NCBI GenBank assembly: GCA_027919835.1
Contig: JANVFP010000008.1
Location: forward strand, 682,001 to 746,000
Source of the DNA: Lentinula raphanica
Lineage: Eukaryota > Basidiomycota > Agaricomycetes > Agaricales > Omphalotaceae
DNA length: 64,000 nt
Direction of reading: 5' to 3'
Made by a program: the position numbers and the translations under genes. Of the stretch, positions 1-12,429 are shown piece after piece (position 1 is the first letter of the stretch; each line of letters starts with the position of its first letter). The notes below the pieces were generated by a model. That model did not search any database. It saw nothing but the letters and a program-made list of their open reading frames with translations, and had not been told where the DNA came from.

Positions 1-118
1 CGTGGAGGAGGCTGTGAGGCGGAACGGGGCTTCGGCGGAACAGGTTGGATTGGACTAGGCATGGGCTGCTCAGAGTCTCTGGCCCGGAAGATGGGTCGCG
101 GCTTTCGAGAACTCGAGT
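1..118 (+). other. Possible 3' end of a gene truncated by the window edge
   Basis: Two plus-strand frames are open from base 1: one to a TGA at 116-118 and one to a TAG at 56-58. Either could be the last codons of a gene that begins left of the window. The stretch is too short to recognise a family, and no splice site decides between the frames. From here to about 474 I see no convincing coding sequence. Confidence 0.2.
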
Positions 119-474
119 GATAAGACCCTGGTCCAGTGTAATCAGGACGAAGTTCCTTCATCACCATGGAAGCAGTGCAGGAGAAGAATCAAAGTGTCAA
201 TATGTATAAGTTATCTGGGTACAGTTTTCAGTTATGGGGAAATTCGGATGGTGGGCGATGGTTAAGTGTAGACTGAAAACAGGCCTCAATATTCAAGATA
301 TCTTACCACGTTGCAGGTGCATGTTGGCACACCTGGAGGACCCACCATTCTCAAGCCTCGTTGTTTCGTGTAACTTGTGATCAGTGAGTATTTGAGAGAC
401 TTTCCTCTATCTGGTGAACTGTTGATGATTGGACATTCACTTTTGTCTGCAGGTTGAGGTGCGCAACACACGGT

Positions 475-948
475 CTACGCAAACACGAGCCTTTGAATCA
501 TTTCGTTGATATTGATTATCTTGTCCAGAGGATGAAAACGTTGCAAGTCTTCTACAAATGGCAATGTCACGTAACGGGATTCTGGTAAGACTTGGCCCGG
601 GAGACGCGTCTGGCAATGCGGGGAATCACTGTTAGAAACGGTCGACGAATGGTGGTTGACACGAGGCTTGAACAAAGTTTTCACCTGCGAACGTTGAACA
701 CATTCTAAGAAACCCATTTCTTCGATTTCCCTCAGTGTCGAGATTCGAAAAGATTTTTCCAGCTTGCAAAAGGATATTAATATTGTGAAATCCATGAAAT
801 TTTCAGCATCGCTCTGTGAAATTTTCAGCGTGTAAGAGCTACTAGAATGATAGTAACTGCAATCCTGTGGCAAAAGCTTTCGGACTCGGATGAATTCTGA
901 AAATTTGAAGTCCTGCTCGCGGAGGTATTTATTGAATAACATAGCCAC
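475..948 (-). CDS. Hypothetical protein, unrecognised
   Basis: An open frame of 157 codons starts at an ATG (948-946) and is divergent from the large Sec7 gene. The product is mixed hydrophilic/aromatic, with no signal peptide, no transmembrane segment and no motif that I recognise. It could be a single-exon orphan, one exon of a longer gene, or chance; base composition does not separate it from its surroundings. Because it lies immediately upstream of the Sec7 gene, the 950-1185 interval would be a shared promoter if the ORF is real. I assign no function. Confidence 0.3.
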   Translation of the reverse strand: MAMLFNKYLREQDFKFSEFIRVRKLLPQDCSYYHSSSSYTLKISQSDAENFMDFTILISFCKLEKSFRISTLREIEEMGFLECVQRSQVKTLFKPRVNHHSSTVSNSDSPHCQTRLPGQVLPESRYVTLPFVEDLQRFHPLDKIININEMIQRLVFA

Positions 949-1185
949 GTGGCCGACGGTTTTTCACTCCTTTCAATTTCCGTCGCTTTGTGCTTGACAC
1001 AGAACTCTCCTTCTTTTCTCCTCGACCGTCGACGCTTCAAGATTTAACAAAAGTTGACTTTGAAGTATCCACGTACGATCTCTAGATTCTTTCTTGACTA
1101 GGTCACTTGTTCAACCTTGTTTTCGAACCTACAGGATTCGTACTCTCAACGAAAGCTATATCTCTCTCAGCTCCAGCTTGCGTCT

Positions 1186-4100
1186 ATGGATCATGAGCCA
1201 GCTTCGGCCTCTGATCAGCGCGAGCAACGAATGCTCGCAGTTGCCAAGTTAAAACGCGCAGCATCATTACCAAGATTGAAAGATGGAAGACGGCCTCCAA
1301 TGCACAACGAAGCCGTCAGTGAAGGAGAAAAAGGTCCTGCAGAAGAGGAAATGCAACCGGAAGTGGAGACACCTCCGCTGCAACAACAAGAGGTCGAGAA
1401 GCAGTTGGAAATTGGACCTGGAACGGAGTCAGAGAACGAAGCAGGTCCCGAAAACCTAGTCGAAGACGTTCCCGCACCAACGCCCGCCACAAGGTCAAAA
1501 CGGCGCACCAGATCAAGATCACGCTCCAGAGGCTCCAGGGACATGAAAGGAAAGGCTCGTGCGCCAACACCCAACCCCCTGATCACTGGCGACTCTTCGC
1601 AAGATGAAGCTTTTCCTGCATCACCCACAATCACCCTGCCCATCGTCCCTCAGCTCATGTCTCCGATACCTTCACAATTACAACTACAACGCTCTCTCCT
1701 CCTTCGATCACCTACCCCTACATCACAGGATCCCTCCCAATTCCAGTATCCCGGTACTTCGCCTCCCACTCCTCTTCCATCTTTGGAAGCTTTGCAGAAA
1801 GGTCTTTTCCGCTCAAACAGCGCCGGGAGAATGCTCGCTATGCACAAGCTCACTGGTGGCACAGAGACTTACGATCCGTCAATGTCACCTTCACCCGCAC
1901 TCAGTCCGGGCAAATTCAAGCGCACCAATACGGTTTCGGGTGGTGAGCGCAATGCTGCGCGAAAATTGCTAATGGACACTCTGAGCAGCAGAAATAGGGC
2001 AGCCAAGGACACTGACGGTAGTGGGAATGACGAAGTTCAGGCACCGTCACCGTCACCCACTCCTAGGAGGAGACGGCGAAGATCTCGCAGGGGTTCGTCA
2101 GGTGCTAACACGGGTATTTCCGACTCGGAGTTTGCTTCGACTTCTCCCAATACTCCTATCGTTCCTCCTACACCTTTACCTCCCACTCCGCTCGATCTTT
2201 TCAGAGCTAGATCCGTCACTCCGAATCAAGTACCCAGTCCTCGAGCGCTGAGCCCTGCTCTATCGCATTCAGAGTCGCCTCAGCCACTTCCCCTGATATT
2301 CACAGAACCTCGGCGGAGAAGTGTTGTCGTCGAGGAAGAGGATGAAGAGGTTTCCGCTCATTCGCGTCGGCTTCCGTCTCCCGTTACTCGCAATCCCCCT
2401 ACGCCACCTGTTCAGTTCCTAACTCGATTGACCAATGGCGCGGAAATGGGAGACTTCACTCCTTCGGGTGCCAGTATACAAGCGTATCTGAACCACAGAG
2501 ATGGAACTCGGGATGATATGTTCTCCAATAGCCCATTCAGTACACCCCTGAAGGAAAAGGCTTCTCAAGATGATGATGAAGAGGAAGTCGTTTATAACAC
2601 AGATACATCCAACGCACTTTATCCACCCGAACCCATAGAACGTGAGATCAGTTGGATAGCTGATCCTGGTATGTACACTGTCCTTAAAGCATAACGATCC
2701 TCGCACTAACTATCACCGTCCTCAGTACCAATTCGGAGGTCGCCGCACGACTATGACGAGGATGAGGAGGATGGCGATTACCCGGACGATGACGATGTCC
2801 CATATAATGAACGACCCCCTTCCACTCGTTCCAGATTTTCCAACGACGAAGCATATGAAGATACCTCTCCAAGAGCTTCTTCCAGCTCACAAAATCTGAT
2901 CATCGAATCCGACTCATTACCAGATGCTACGCCCCCATATGGTCCCCCTTCCCCGTCTTCTGTCGCTGCGCTCTCACCCGCATCGATACCGCGAGAGAGC
3001 GACGGGTCTTTGTCACCAGAATTTTATAATCGCCCGTCCCCCAAATTACAGGACGAGCTCTCACCTATGAGTGCAGATTTTGGTGATTTAGATGATCGCC
3101 CTATTGTCAATGATACTTCGTCTAAACGGAGTGGTGATTCAACCTCGACGAGTACTTGGGAGAAAGTCAAGAGTACCTTCACACGGTCTAACTCTGTCAC
3201 CGGCAGAAGATCCCGAAGCAACAGCATTCTCACTCGAGAAAGACGCGATCACACGGATTCTAGTATCAGCCGAGAGAGCGGTGCAAGTATCACTAGCCCA
3301 AGAGCTGATTTCAGCGGCAGTCTTACTTCCCAGCAAGTCCAAGCTCCTATGTTGTCTCCATCGACTTCCGCATTATCACTAGCCCCGCAATCCATATCAC
3401 GCGTCTCTCCCGTTCCGCCGCCTACGTCTGATACGTTTGCAAGATATCAGAATGCCAAACTTTTTCCCTTCCCGGGAATACACAAGTTAGAGGAGGAACG
3501 AAATCGTGTTAAAGGTTTGAATCCGTCAGCATCAACATCAGATATCAATGCTCATTTTCATGGCCTAGAAGAAGTTACTCCGCCGTCACTTCCTACATCC
3601 AGTAATCAGTACGACCAGAATCGTACATTGGTGCAGCAGATTTCAGATCCCAACATCGCGAGATATCTCCTTTCGCCTCCCTTGTCCTCCGATACGTCAT
3701 CTTCGTCTACTTTCCCCGAATATTTCGATATCACGCCTGCCTCATCCACACCGACGAACTCGAATTCCATCAAGCTTCCTATGACTCTTCCGGCAGTGAA
3801 ACAGTGGATGAGTAAGAACAAGAAGATATTCTCGTCTCCTTCGCAAGTATCCTCTCCTTCACTACCCACTTCTCCCAACAGTGATTTTCGAAACGGTCAA
3901 CCGGGACTCAAGAAACCTTCGTTATCGGATCTTTTACGGATACGAAAGGAAACGGAATTAGTTTCAGATTGGGAGGATCTAAATAGTACCCCTACCGAGA
4001 CTGGTACACTGACAGGCAGACCTATACCGAGTGACATTGGCCAGTCCGGAGAACATGGTCCTTCTGCTGCCACCCCGCCGCCAAGAAGTTCTCCGGTTGG

Positions 4101-6213
4101 TCATACACAACATGATGTCGAAAGGACGCCGAAGGCTCAGCGAACTATAGCCTCTCCTGCATCTGATGTTGAACAACCGACGCTTTCCTCTGCGCTTTCT
4201 TCCGCCCTTCCTTCTCCTCCAGATCCTCTTTCTTCCACCACTCCCGATCCCTCTTCCTCTTTGAGTGACTATCCCGCACCTTCTACATCCACGTCCTCGT
4301 CGAGTCTTTCTTCTAATTACTCAGCTGCTGCTACTAGACCACCTGGAGTACAAGGGTCCATCGTCCTTGAACGGTTAGAAGAGAACCTCGCTCGGGGTCT
4401 TCGTAGCCCTATGTGGGCCTCAGTATTGGAAACTCCTCCTCGGAAGTTGATCTTATCTTCCCCAGTACTGCAAGTTGTCAATGCCAACACTGTCAAGGAT
4501 CGTTTTCTTTTCCTCTTCAGTGACATTCTTGTCATTGCAAAGCCAATCACAGAGGGGGGAAATGAAGGTCTAGACCTTCCTACTCCGGAAAGAAAGTTTG
4601 CAGTAAAAAGCGTTGTATCGTTACAGAACATGCGCTTCAATGCTGACCGGATCGATCCAGTTAACAGAAACTCTACCCTTGGTTTGCCTAATCGCAATCC
4701 CCTGCTTCGATCGTTCGTTCACCAGTTCAGCAAAGATCCAGATCGTGCTATATCCACGTTCTTTGCAAAGTCTGGTCTGACAGATGACCCAGCATTCTTA
4801 GGTCAACTGATCTTCAGGTTGACTGAGTTAGATCGCGCAACTCTTGGGCATTATCTTGCTCAGCGGACGTCCAAGGTGGTCCTAAAGAGTTACGTCGACA
4901 GTTTCGGATTTGTCTCAATCCCAGTGGATTTGGCGCTCCGTGCATTCTTAATGTCATTACACGTCCCTTCACGACCGGTAAATCATCATAGTGCCCTCGA
5001 ATATCTGTTGGATGCATTTGCCAATCGATGGTATGAGGCGAACGCCAGGTTTGTAGATTATGACAAAGACCTCGCAATTCGCCTTGTCCGTGCTATCATC
5101 CAGTTAAATGACCTTCTACATGGAGGCATTGCCGATACCCCTGGCTACAGTGGGTTTGCCAGACAGAACATCTCTTCCAACGATTTCGTCAATGCTTTCA
5201 GAAGATATGATCCTCGCTGTCTGGTCACTGATGCACTTTTAGACAACATCTACAGGTCCATACGTGAAGAACGACTTTCACAAGCAAAGGGATTTAGTGA
5301 CAGTGCTGCTGAGATACTCATCACCGTCAAACGACCTCTTCCAACTCGCATCACCTACAAAGTTCAATCTGACCCAATCATCATCCGAATCCCGCAAACT
5401 GATCCCCACTTCTCAATCCATCTCTTTGGACAAGACCTGGTGTTTGAGCCACCCGTTCTCACGTTCAACCGGTCCTCGGAAGCTTCGTTCCGTGTAACAG
5501 GAAATTCTCTGGGTTCCAAAACAATCATCATATGTCGCTCCGGGTCGAACGCGCTGAAGTATTCTGGTCTGCCCTTGGGCCATACCGTAAACATTGAGCG
5601 TGCTTTCATGCGCAACACTTTCCAAGTCGCCTTCCTCAATCATTGCGGCATGAAACGAAGGTACATGTTCAGTGTCGATGATCCTCTCATTCGGCATCAG
5701 TGGACTGTGTCATTAAAGAAGCACGTTGGTGACACGACGACAACGTCTATGACTTCTATGTCCTCTTCATCCTCGCCTTCATCTCGCTTCTACCGCGCTG
5801 CTGAGCTTGTTGCGTTCAAGGTCCTGCAGGAAGCATTAACCGGGAAGGACGTGCTTCAAAGCGGAACTGCATCCGAATTCGGCGACAGTGGTTTGCAGTC
5901 TCCTTCACCTCGCAGTGGCACTCGTGGCTTACGTCTGGGACCTTCGCACATTCGATCCAAATCTCGCAGTCAGGTATACTTACAGTCAAAAGCTGGGAAG
6001 AACGAGCTCGACATCAATATCTCAAACGGGCTCGACAAAAGACGATCATTCAATGATCATGACTCGCCTACACCAGACAACTACCACCCAGATACACCCG
6101 TCTGGAGTGGTCGTGATCTGGAGATTCAATGTCTTCAAAACAGCTCTATTGCACTAGTGCTGTCCTATCTACAAGTCGGTGCACCTCTGCATGGGTCGGA
6201 CTCTTTCTCATAG
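1186..6213 (+). CDS. Sec7-domain / PH-domain protein (Arf-GEF family)
   Basis: Two coding exons (1186-2668, 2726-6213) flank a 57-nt GT-AG intron and give about 1,656 residues. The first ~1,070 residues are low-complexity, rich in Ser/Pro/Thr with acidic and basic runs. A Sec7-type helical domain follows (about 4720-5330; it contains ALEYLLDAFANRWYEAN and KDLAIRLVRAIIQLNDLLHG), then a PH-like domain (about 5400-5740) and a Ser-rich tail. Sec7 proteins exchange GDP for GTP on Arf GTPases at membranes. The loop that normally carries the catalytic glutamate (FRLPGEA-type) reads LHVPSRPV here, so no glutamate finger is evident. I chose the start at ATG 1186; the open frame extends upstream to a splice-acceptor-like CTACAG ending at 1134, so a 5' UTR intron (donor GTACGA near 1070) or an extra N-terminal exon is possible. 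Confidence 0.85.
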
Positions 6214-7220
6214 CCCTGGGGTTTCACCCTTCATTGTGTCGGGTGTTCATATCTTTGTAAGTCTACTTTTCAATAAAATTTCTCTCGCTGATGGACGTTT
6301 CATTTCAGACTGTACTTTTTATCTTGCGTCTGTCTTGCTTTCAGTCCAGTCTCGCTCATAGTATATCATATGATCGAACTGCCGCACCGTTACTATCTGT
6401 CTGAACTCTATGCTGCTCAACATTCCTGATCATAATCTATTCCAGTCGCTTGGTTGTTCCGCTCACTATAATTATCACCACGGAAATTCGCTCACTCTTT
6501 GACCATTTATCTATCGCAACACTCATCCGCAATGTATCTAGTCAGTCTATGCAAATGCCAATCAAAATTGTATCTCTTCATGAATGTGCGAGAATGATAC
6601 ATCTGAAGTCCAAGGAAAGGCGAATAGATTGAGCTACACGATGCTACACGCAGCAGGTTCGTGACTTCGAACTTTTCCTTTCCTGGTTCCCGGCGTGTAT
6701 GAGGTATGGGTGGATTTTTTCTGTGCCAACGGCAGCGGCAAAAAAGTCTTGACAGGATTGCTAGTCTATTCAGGTCTATTCTTGTACCATCGCTTTGATG
6801 AATGAGTTCCGAGAACTTTCGCTTTGTTCCCTCAAATTATCTGTACAGGTCTGTGGATATTTGAGGATATATCTCTCTGTTCCAAGAGGCCAAGCTGTTC
6901 CAAGCCTCTCCAAGTTCATTATTACCGTCGTACCGATGATTGCAATACAGAGCTCAACCCACTGGATACAGCCTTCTTGATGCTCTTGATGGTAGTACAA
7001 GGTGTTTGTGCGTTCAGTCCAAACTGGTCTAACCTGATGCGGCGCAGAGGGTGAGCAAGATCAGCATATAAACTCACATTGGAGCTCATACATGATCTAG
7101 TACTGTCTTTTCGGAATTCGACTTACACGTATTCGCTGGTCGACCCCTTACCCAAACAATTTGCTGGCAAAATTTTTGGGACGATTCTATTCATCTCCGA
7201 TCTGGAAAACCGTTATCATC
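6214..7220. other. Intergenic spacer
   Basis: About 1 kb lies between the Sec7 stop and the next start. Only short overlapping open frames are present, none with coding character. It presumably holds the Sec7 3' UTR and the promoter of the downstream secreted-protein gene; a TATAAA lies at 7067-7072, about 150 bases before that gene's ATG. I see no RNA gene or repeat here. Confidence 0.5.
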
Positions 7221-8019
7221 ATGCATCTCGACATACTCTACTACTTTATTTTTGTTTCCCTCGCGGTCGTGCACGCCGCACCCCCGGGCGTTGAGCCCTC
7301 TGGCGAGCCTGGCGCTGGTCCCTCGAGCGCTAGCCAGTCCAGCAGTGACTCTGAGCTTACGGAGTTTGACCCGACTATGTTCCCATCGGACGCCAGCAAT
7401 CCGGGGTTTTCGGACCACTCGGACACTTGGGTGAGTCCAAAATTCATTCATACTTAACCAAACGACTGATCATTGAAATCAGTGGTCGGCTCCTCCGCTG
7501 CAGCCAGAAAAAACTGACCACTTCATGACATCGGAAACCAAGAACAGACTATTCGGAGTACATGTCACATACGATAGGGAGGGGAAAGGCGAGCGCAAAG
7601 ATGGAGAGTACGATGAATTCCATGTTCATTCAGAATAGTGATTTCAAAACCAAGTATTTCGAAGGGGATGAAACGGCATTCGTGGTAGAGGGCGTTCCTC
7701 TTGCTCTTGAAGGCTCCAATTACTTCAGGTTCGAGATGACACGCCACCTACCAGGTCTAGAAAAGGAGCATTATGAAGGGATAGTGAACAGGCACGACCC
7801 AGAAAATAATTGGTCTTTCTATGACTCGAAAGAGCAACACTATTTGGAGTACGTGGGAGATCGTGAGTGATACTTACTCGCAATTTCTGACCATTGAATG
7901 CGGTATTGATACAGTCTATCACAGCTCAAGCTAAGAAAGCAGGTACATCTAAGAAAGCCAAGGGTAGGACGACAGAGTATAGGACGACAAAGTCTGGTAA
8001 AGTTCAGAAACCACGATAG
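7221..8019 (+). CDS. Small secreted protein with basic tail, unknown function
   Basis: Four exons (7221-7430, 7483-7557, 7634-7862, 7925-8019) join in frame to about 202 residues. The N-terminus is a clear signal peptide: a Met followed by a hydrophobic stretch ending SLAVVHAAP. A Ser/Pro/Gly-rich linker follows, then an acidic-aromatic central part (exon 3 encodes FKTKYFEGDE and NNWSFYD), and a last exon very rich in Lys/Arg/Thr. There are almost no cysteines, so it is not a typical disulfide-rich effector. Introns 1 and 3 have strong GTGAGT donors. The intron at 7558-7633 has a weaker GTACAT donor but is required, because reading through gives a stop. I recognise no family; secretion is inferred from the signal peptide only. 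Confidence 0.6.
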
Positions 8020-8831
8020 ACTCTTCACCGTAGTCACTTGTACTCGGACGATCAACTCGATTAGAATCACCTTTTTGTTTGTTTTCACACCAACGACCCC
8101 CGCGTCGGATCTTGGGACCGTATAATTGACTCTCCGCGCCTTTGTACCATAATTTGTCTAAGTTACAGCCGCTGCGCCCTTGAAGTTGCAGCACGTCTCG
8201 ACTTAGAAAGAAAATCTCGGACGAAAGGCTGATTAGGGCTGATTATGCATGACCGTGTGAAGACTGTACCTTCGTATTTAAACGTTGAAACTTGACGTTT
8301 CTCTTTTTTTCAACGAAGGAATGCCACGCTGGTCTACGCAGAACTGTTACCGTTGACACAGTGCCATCGAGTTTCTCAACTCCTTGATTCTTCAAGAAGG
8401 TCATCCAGAACTAGGAAATGTGCTGAACGACGTTTTCCAGGTCGGTGCATGTCGAATTAAGCTGGGACAAGAAGTTTTTGTTGGGTTTGGCTTTCTAGGT
8501 AAGTCTTCACCATTCTATTCCACTTCTTCTTCGGTCCTGGCAATGATTCTCCAAAAACTGATTTAATGAGACCGACCCTTTGGGAATGTGGATTATTTCC
8601 TTATGTGCTGAGCCTCCAACTTTTTTTCCATCCTCTCGCTTCACTCGATTCAAACTGATTTTGTTCAACAGATATGCATAAGCATGAATGGGAAATCTCC
8701 TCACAATGATTCCTTTGCTTTACTTAGTCAGAGTATGTACTAAAATACAAATTGTAACTATGAAATTGGATACTAAGTACTTCAAAACCGTCAATAAGAT
8801 TATCACTGAACCGATCGGAGTGGCTGGTAGG
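8020..8831. other. Intergenic spacer between convergent genes
   Basis: About 800 bases between convergent stops. Only short open frames occur; a 40-residue stretch around 8370-8500 reads like possible coding sequence but has no start, acceptor or partner exon that I can support. It is probably 3' UTRs plus decayed sequence. Confidence 0.4.
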
Positions 8832-10447
8832 TCAATGTTCAACAGGTTTGAACCGTACATGCACCTCTTTGACTTCTTTCCTCGCCTCCTTCAACGTCTG
8901 AAGTATTCTCTCCTCTGCGATGACAAGTTCGTGTACGGTCAAGTTACTTGGTACCTCAGCTGTCAGATCGACGAAGATCAGTGAACCTGCGCGTCGTGCT
9001 CGAAGTCCACTTATTGCAAGGATAACAGGTTGTGATGTCGAGGATGAAGTAGATGAAGGTGAGGCCAATATTGGTTCCAGGGTACGCTTGAGAGATTGTC
9101 TGGTTTTAGCAGACACACCAGCGTCCGTAAGGTCTCCCCACGCGCCTACCAGTAAGCTAATTCCTTGTTGCAGGATCACAAAGGAGACCAATAGACCTAC
9201 GTCCAAATATCAGGTGAAACGCCAAAAACCCAGAAGACCAGGGGAAACATACCACCAATGGGATCCAAGGGCAACTTTGGAAATATCCAAGAACCGAGAA
9301 TCGCAAAGAGCGCGACAAAGCTCGAATACGCGTCGCTGCGATGATGAATGGCGTTCGCGAGCAGAACAGGACTGTTTTCTTCATCAGCCACCGCTTTGGT
9401 CGCTCTATATAACCATTCTTTGACCAGCACGCTGATGGCAGCGAACCAAGCCGCGTTAGGATCGACAGTCTCGACGTGTGAATGATGCGACAGTACTTGG
9501 GGTACGTCTGGCACTGTAGACGTTACGTTGACGAGGATGGACTGCATAGGACCAGGAGGAAGGGTGGCAGCAGTTTCACTAAGGGCGGTGAGGAGAATGT
9601 GATAGGAGTGGAAGCCGATGCCTAAAGCGCCTCCAATCAATAGTAAGGAAACGGTCGTGGTTCCCAGTGTTTCAAACTTCGCGAAGCCATACGGGTACCA
9701 TTCAGAGGGAGGTTTCCGAGATAACTTCCAACAGAACAACGTCACAAAGTCGCCCAGTAGATCTGAAGGCTCATGATGTAGCAGAGCATAAAATGAACAA
9801 GACATAACACGAACCACTCAATGAATGACCGGCGTCTGCTAGTAGGGAAGCAGAGTGCATATACCATCCTGCGGCGCCTTTGACTCCAGTCTGATCATTG
9901 TGTTCATGAGCTCAACGCTATCACTGATCGAAAAGCGTTTCGACTCACTAAAGCGACATTGGAGAGGAGCCCTAAGATAGTGATGGACGAGCCCTTGTCG
10001 CCTGTACTTGGTCCAATTCAATGAATATACCTAAAGATGAATAGCGAGATACTCACCTGAGCCTTCCCAAGCCGCCATAATCTTCTCTGCACCATAGTTG
10101 TATTCTCCTGCATGTGAATGTCCGCCAAAGAATGAGTGTGAATGACCATGATCGTGGTCATGGGCATTTTCATGTTCATGATGATCATGATCCTGCTTTG
10201 CTGACTCCTTCCTATGCTCCAGTTGCCCATTCTCATGTGTAGAGTGTTGTCGTCGCCGCGACATGGCTTGATGTTGACAGAAAAAGATAGAAGGAGATGT
10301 GGTGGGTGTACGGGAAAGAGAATGGGAAGAATGTGAATGGCTGCGCAGTGACACGTTAGTTCTTCTCAGGCCAAGACGAGAAAGCGCAGTTGGGAGTTGG
10401 CGAGATGGAGGAAGTCGACCTAGTGAGAGTTGAAGAGCAACGAACAT
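8832..10447 (-). CDS. Cation diffusion facilitator, mitochondrial Mmt1/2-like
   Basis: Five exons (10447-10057, 10001-9949, 9890-9818, 9762-9253, 9196-8832) splice in frame to 463 residues. The N-terminus is Arg/Ser-rich without acidic residues, like a mitochondrial presequence. A His/Asp/Glu-rich segment follows (residues about 80-115) and probably binds metal. The membrane domain opens with ITILGLLSNVAL and carries the family motif ADAGHSL...LGDFVT, with the matching HHRSDAYSSF later; these Asp/His pairs form the transport site in CDF proteins. A cytosolic C-terminal domain (VKEVHVRF) ends the protein. CDF transporters export Fe, Zn or Mn against protons, and Mmt1/2 act on mitochondrial iron. 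Metal specificity cannot be read from sequence. One junction (9818/9762) gives SLN where relatives have SLSD, so that boundary may be slightly off. Confidence 0.85.
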
Positions 10448-10692
10448 CGTCTCCGAAGGTAATGATCCAAGTGTCGCAAGCCCCCATATAAGGAGCGTCC
10501 TAGTTCAACGTCTTGGAACAAAGTCTAGACTGCCACACAACTCTCCGTAGTAAGTATCTCAGGTTTTTTCTTGTATCGTGGTATGCTATGCTACTCGCTT
10601 ATGTAGATACCCGTAAGCACTCTTACACGAAAGAACTCCACCGAAAATTTCAATCCTTTCTCCGTTCCGCGGTTCCTTTTCTGTTCCATTTT

Positions 10693-12258
10693 TCAATACA
10701 AGCCCTCCAGTAATTTGACAACTTGCGGATACAGAGCGTGTGTTTCGGTACCCAGGGTATTCGTCGCAATCACTGTAATATCTTCCCTGGGCACATTATA
10801 CTCTCTCAGCGTGGAAGAGAGACCTAGGTCGGTGACAAGCCTGGGTCCAGGTCGTCAGTCACATCACTGATGAGTTTTTGCCAGTGACCTGCTTACTGTT
10901 GGATGCACGCCGACAATGCTTTCACATCACCGTTGACCGTACCAGTACTCGGCTTTTGCAAATAGAATAGTGCCTTGGAGAGATATTCTTTATCCTGTTC
11001 CGTGCCGATTTCTGTCATAAGCTCTACGACTGGTGCAAGCGTGAGGCACTGAACGCGAGAACAAGTCGTTAACCCGTGTGTTCTGAATAGTGAGTACCGC
11101 TCCTGTCTTACCGATGTAATACCATGAGGAATCGAGTAAGCTGCGCCAAGCTTGTGTCCGAGCGAGTGGGATAAACCTAATGCACTATACTTTTCGAGCT
11201 TGATCGGCCAGAGACTCATCCAGCTTGCTACCTGGAGTTTTTGTCGGATTTCCACTGATTTGGGGTTCGCCTTGGATTCCGGAAGATACTTGAACAGGTC
11301 AGCAAGAGCGTAGAGTCCCAGGGCCTTCAATGGAGGTGGGATTAATGGGCGGTAAAGGTTCTCTGTTCCGAGTTCAGTGACTGAAGTTGAACACCGGAAG
11401 GGCTGCAAATAGACTGGCCTACGCAGTGATCAATCGCTCGTATCCCAGTGGATAACCTGATAAGTCATCCTTTATGAGAGCTAGTGTACTAGTAATGTAG
11501 GTCGAACATACCACAACCGTTCCGGAGTAGCCAACGTCAGCTCCGCATCAAGTATGATAGCTGCAGGAGCCAGCTTCTGTGAGCTGACAGCCACTTTCTT
11601 TCCACTCTCATCTGTATATCCAGCTCCAATCTATCGATGCAAAGTATCAGCACTATGAGATATACATCGCGTTCGAAATGACCTCACAGAGTATTCGGCC
11701 GCACTTAACGTTGTAGGAATAGCAATCTGGGGCATCGTCTCACCACCTCGTTCTTGTTGCAGATAGTAGAGCATAGCTTTGGCCGCGTCGACTGGTGATC
11801 CTCCACCAACAGAAACAATCACATCGCAGCCCGTATCGGTGAAAACCTTACTCGCGTCTCGGATTCCAGCAATAGGTGAATGCTGGCCGATCTGATAATA
11901 CGTCGCGCCGTATCCGTCGATAGCCTGCAGAATACTTTCGACCTTCTTCACAACGTCGGACTGAAGAGCAGGCTGGATAAGGGTTCGGGAGGATGATTGA
12001 TTGCAGATCTACTTGCCTTCTCATACAGACTCCTACCGGTGAGTACCAGGGCTTTAGACACACCCAGGAGTTTGAAGAACTTGGGCAATGCTGTTGAAAC
12101 TGAACCTGGACCATACTGTATGCCGCGGAGAGTGTCGGTCCAACCATAGAAGCCCTGATTGAGGAATGATTGTGTTTGAATGCTGATGCGCTGAAGGTCC
12201 GTTTACTCACCTGAAGTTCAGTGGATGGGTGTTCAACGGAATAGTCAACGATGGACAT
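10693..12258 (-). CDS. Iron-type alcohol dehydrogenase / maleylacetate-reductase-like
   Basis: Eight exons (12258-12211, 12154-12017, 11960-11688, 11630-11512, 11456-11419, 11362-11112, 11048-10897, 10840-10693) join to 388 residues. The nucleotide-binding motif VSVGGGSPVDAAKA is intact, followed by IPTTLSAAEYS and the metal-ligand region LGLSHSLGHKLGAAYSIPHG, whose His residues bind the divalent metal. The set YGPGS, SLGHKLG and PHGITSCLTLAP matches the maleylacetate reductase branch of iron-containing ADHs, which reduce maleylacetate to 3-oxoadipate in aromatic catabolism; the substrate here is inferred. Two introns (11961-12016, 11363-11418) need GC donors; the second restores the conserved DHCVENLYRP. 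It is divergent from a flavin-reductase-domain gene, with 171 bases between the starts. Confidence 0.85.
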
Positions 12259-12429
12259 ATTGTATATCTGCAAGTCGTGAAGATGAGTAACGAAGAAAGT
12301 AAGTATGTCTTGAAGAATTTCTGAGGCCAGTGAGAAGAATTGTCAAAAAATAGATTAGCTTCACATCGTCGGAACAACCCAAGCTTGATTGTGTGGGAAA
12401 CCAGCGTAAATCAACCCCTAACCTCTCCG
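12259..12429. promoter_or_regulatory. Shared divergent promoter, oxidoreductase pair
   Basis: These 171 bases separate the start codons of the iron-ADH-like gene (minus) and the flavin-reductase-domain gene (plus). No coding exon fits here, so both core promoters must lie in it or overlap the 5' ends. I see no clear TATA box. Co-regulation is an inference from the arrangement. Confidence 0.5.

Noticed and set aside
1117..1119. TTG as start of the Sec7 gene
   Set aside because: It lies before a CTACAG acceptor-like site and fungi rarely use TTG; ATG 1186 is in frame.
8920..9423. Plus-strand 167-codon ORF
   Set aside because: Antisense to two exons of the CDF transporter, which splice into a clear family protein.
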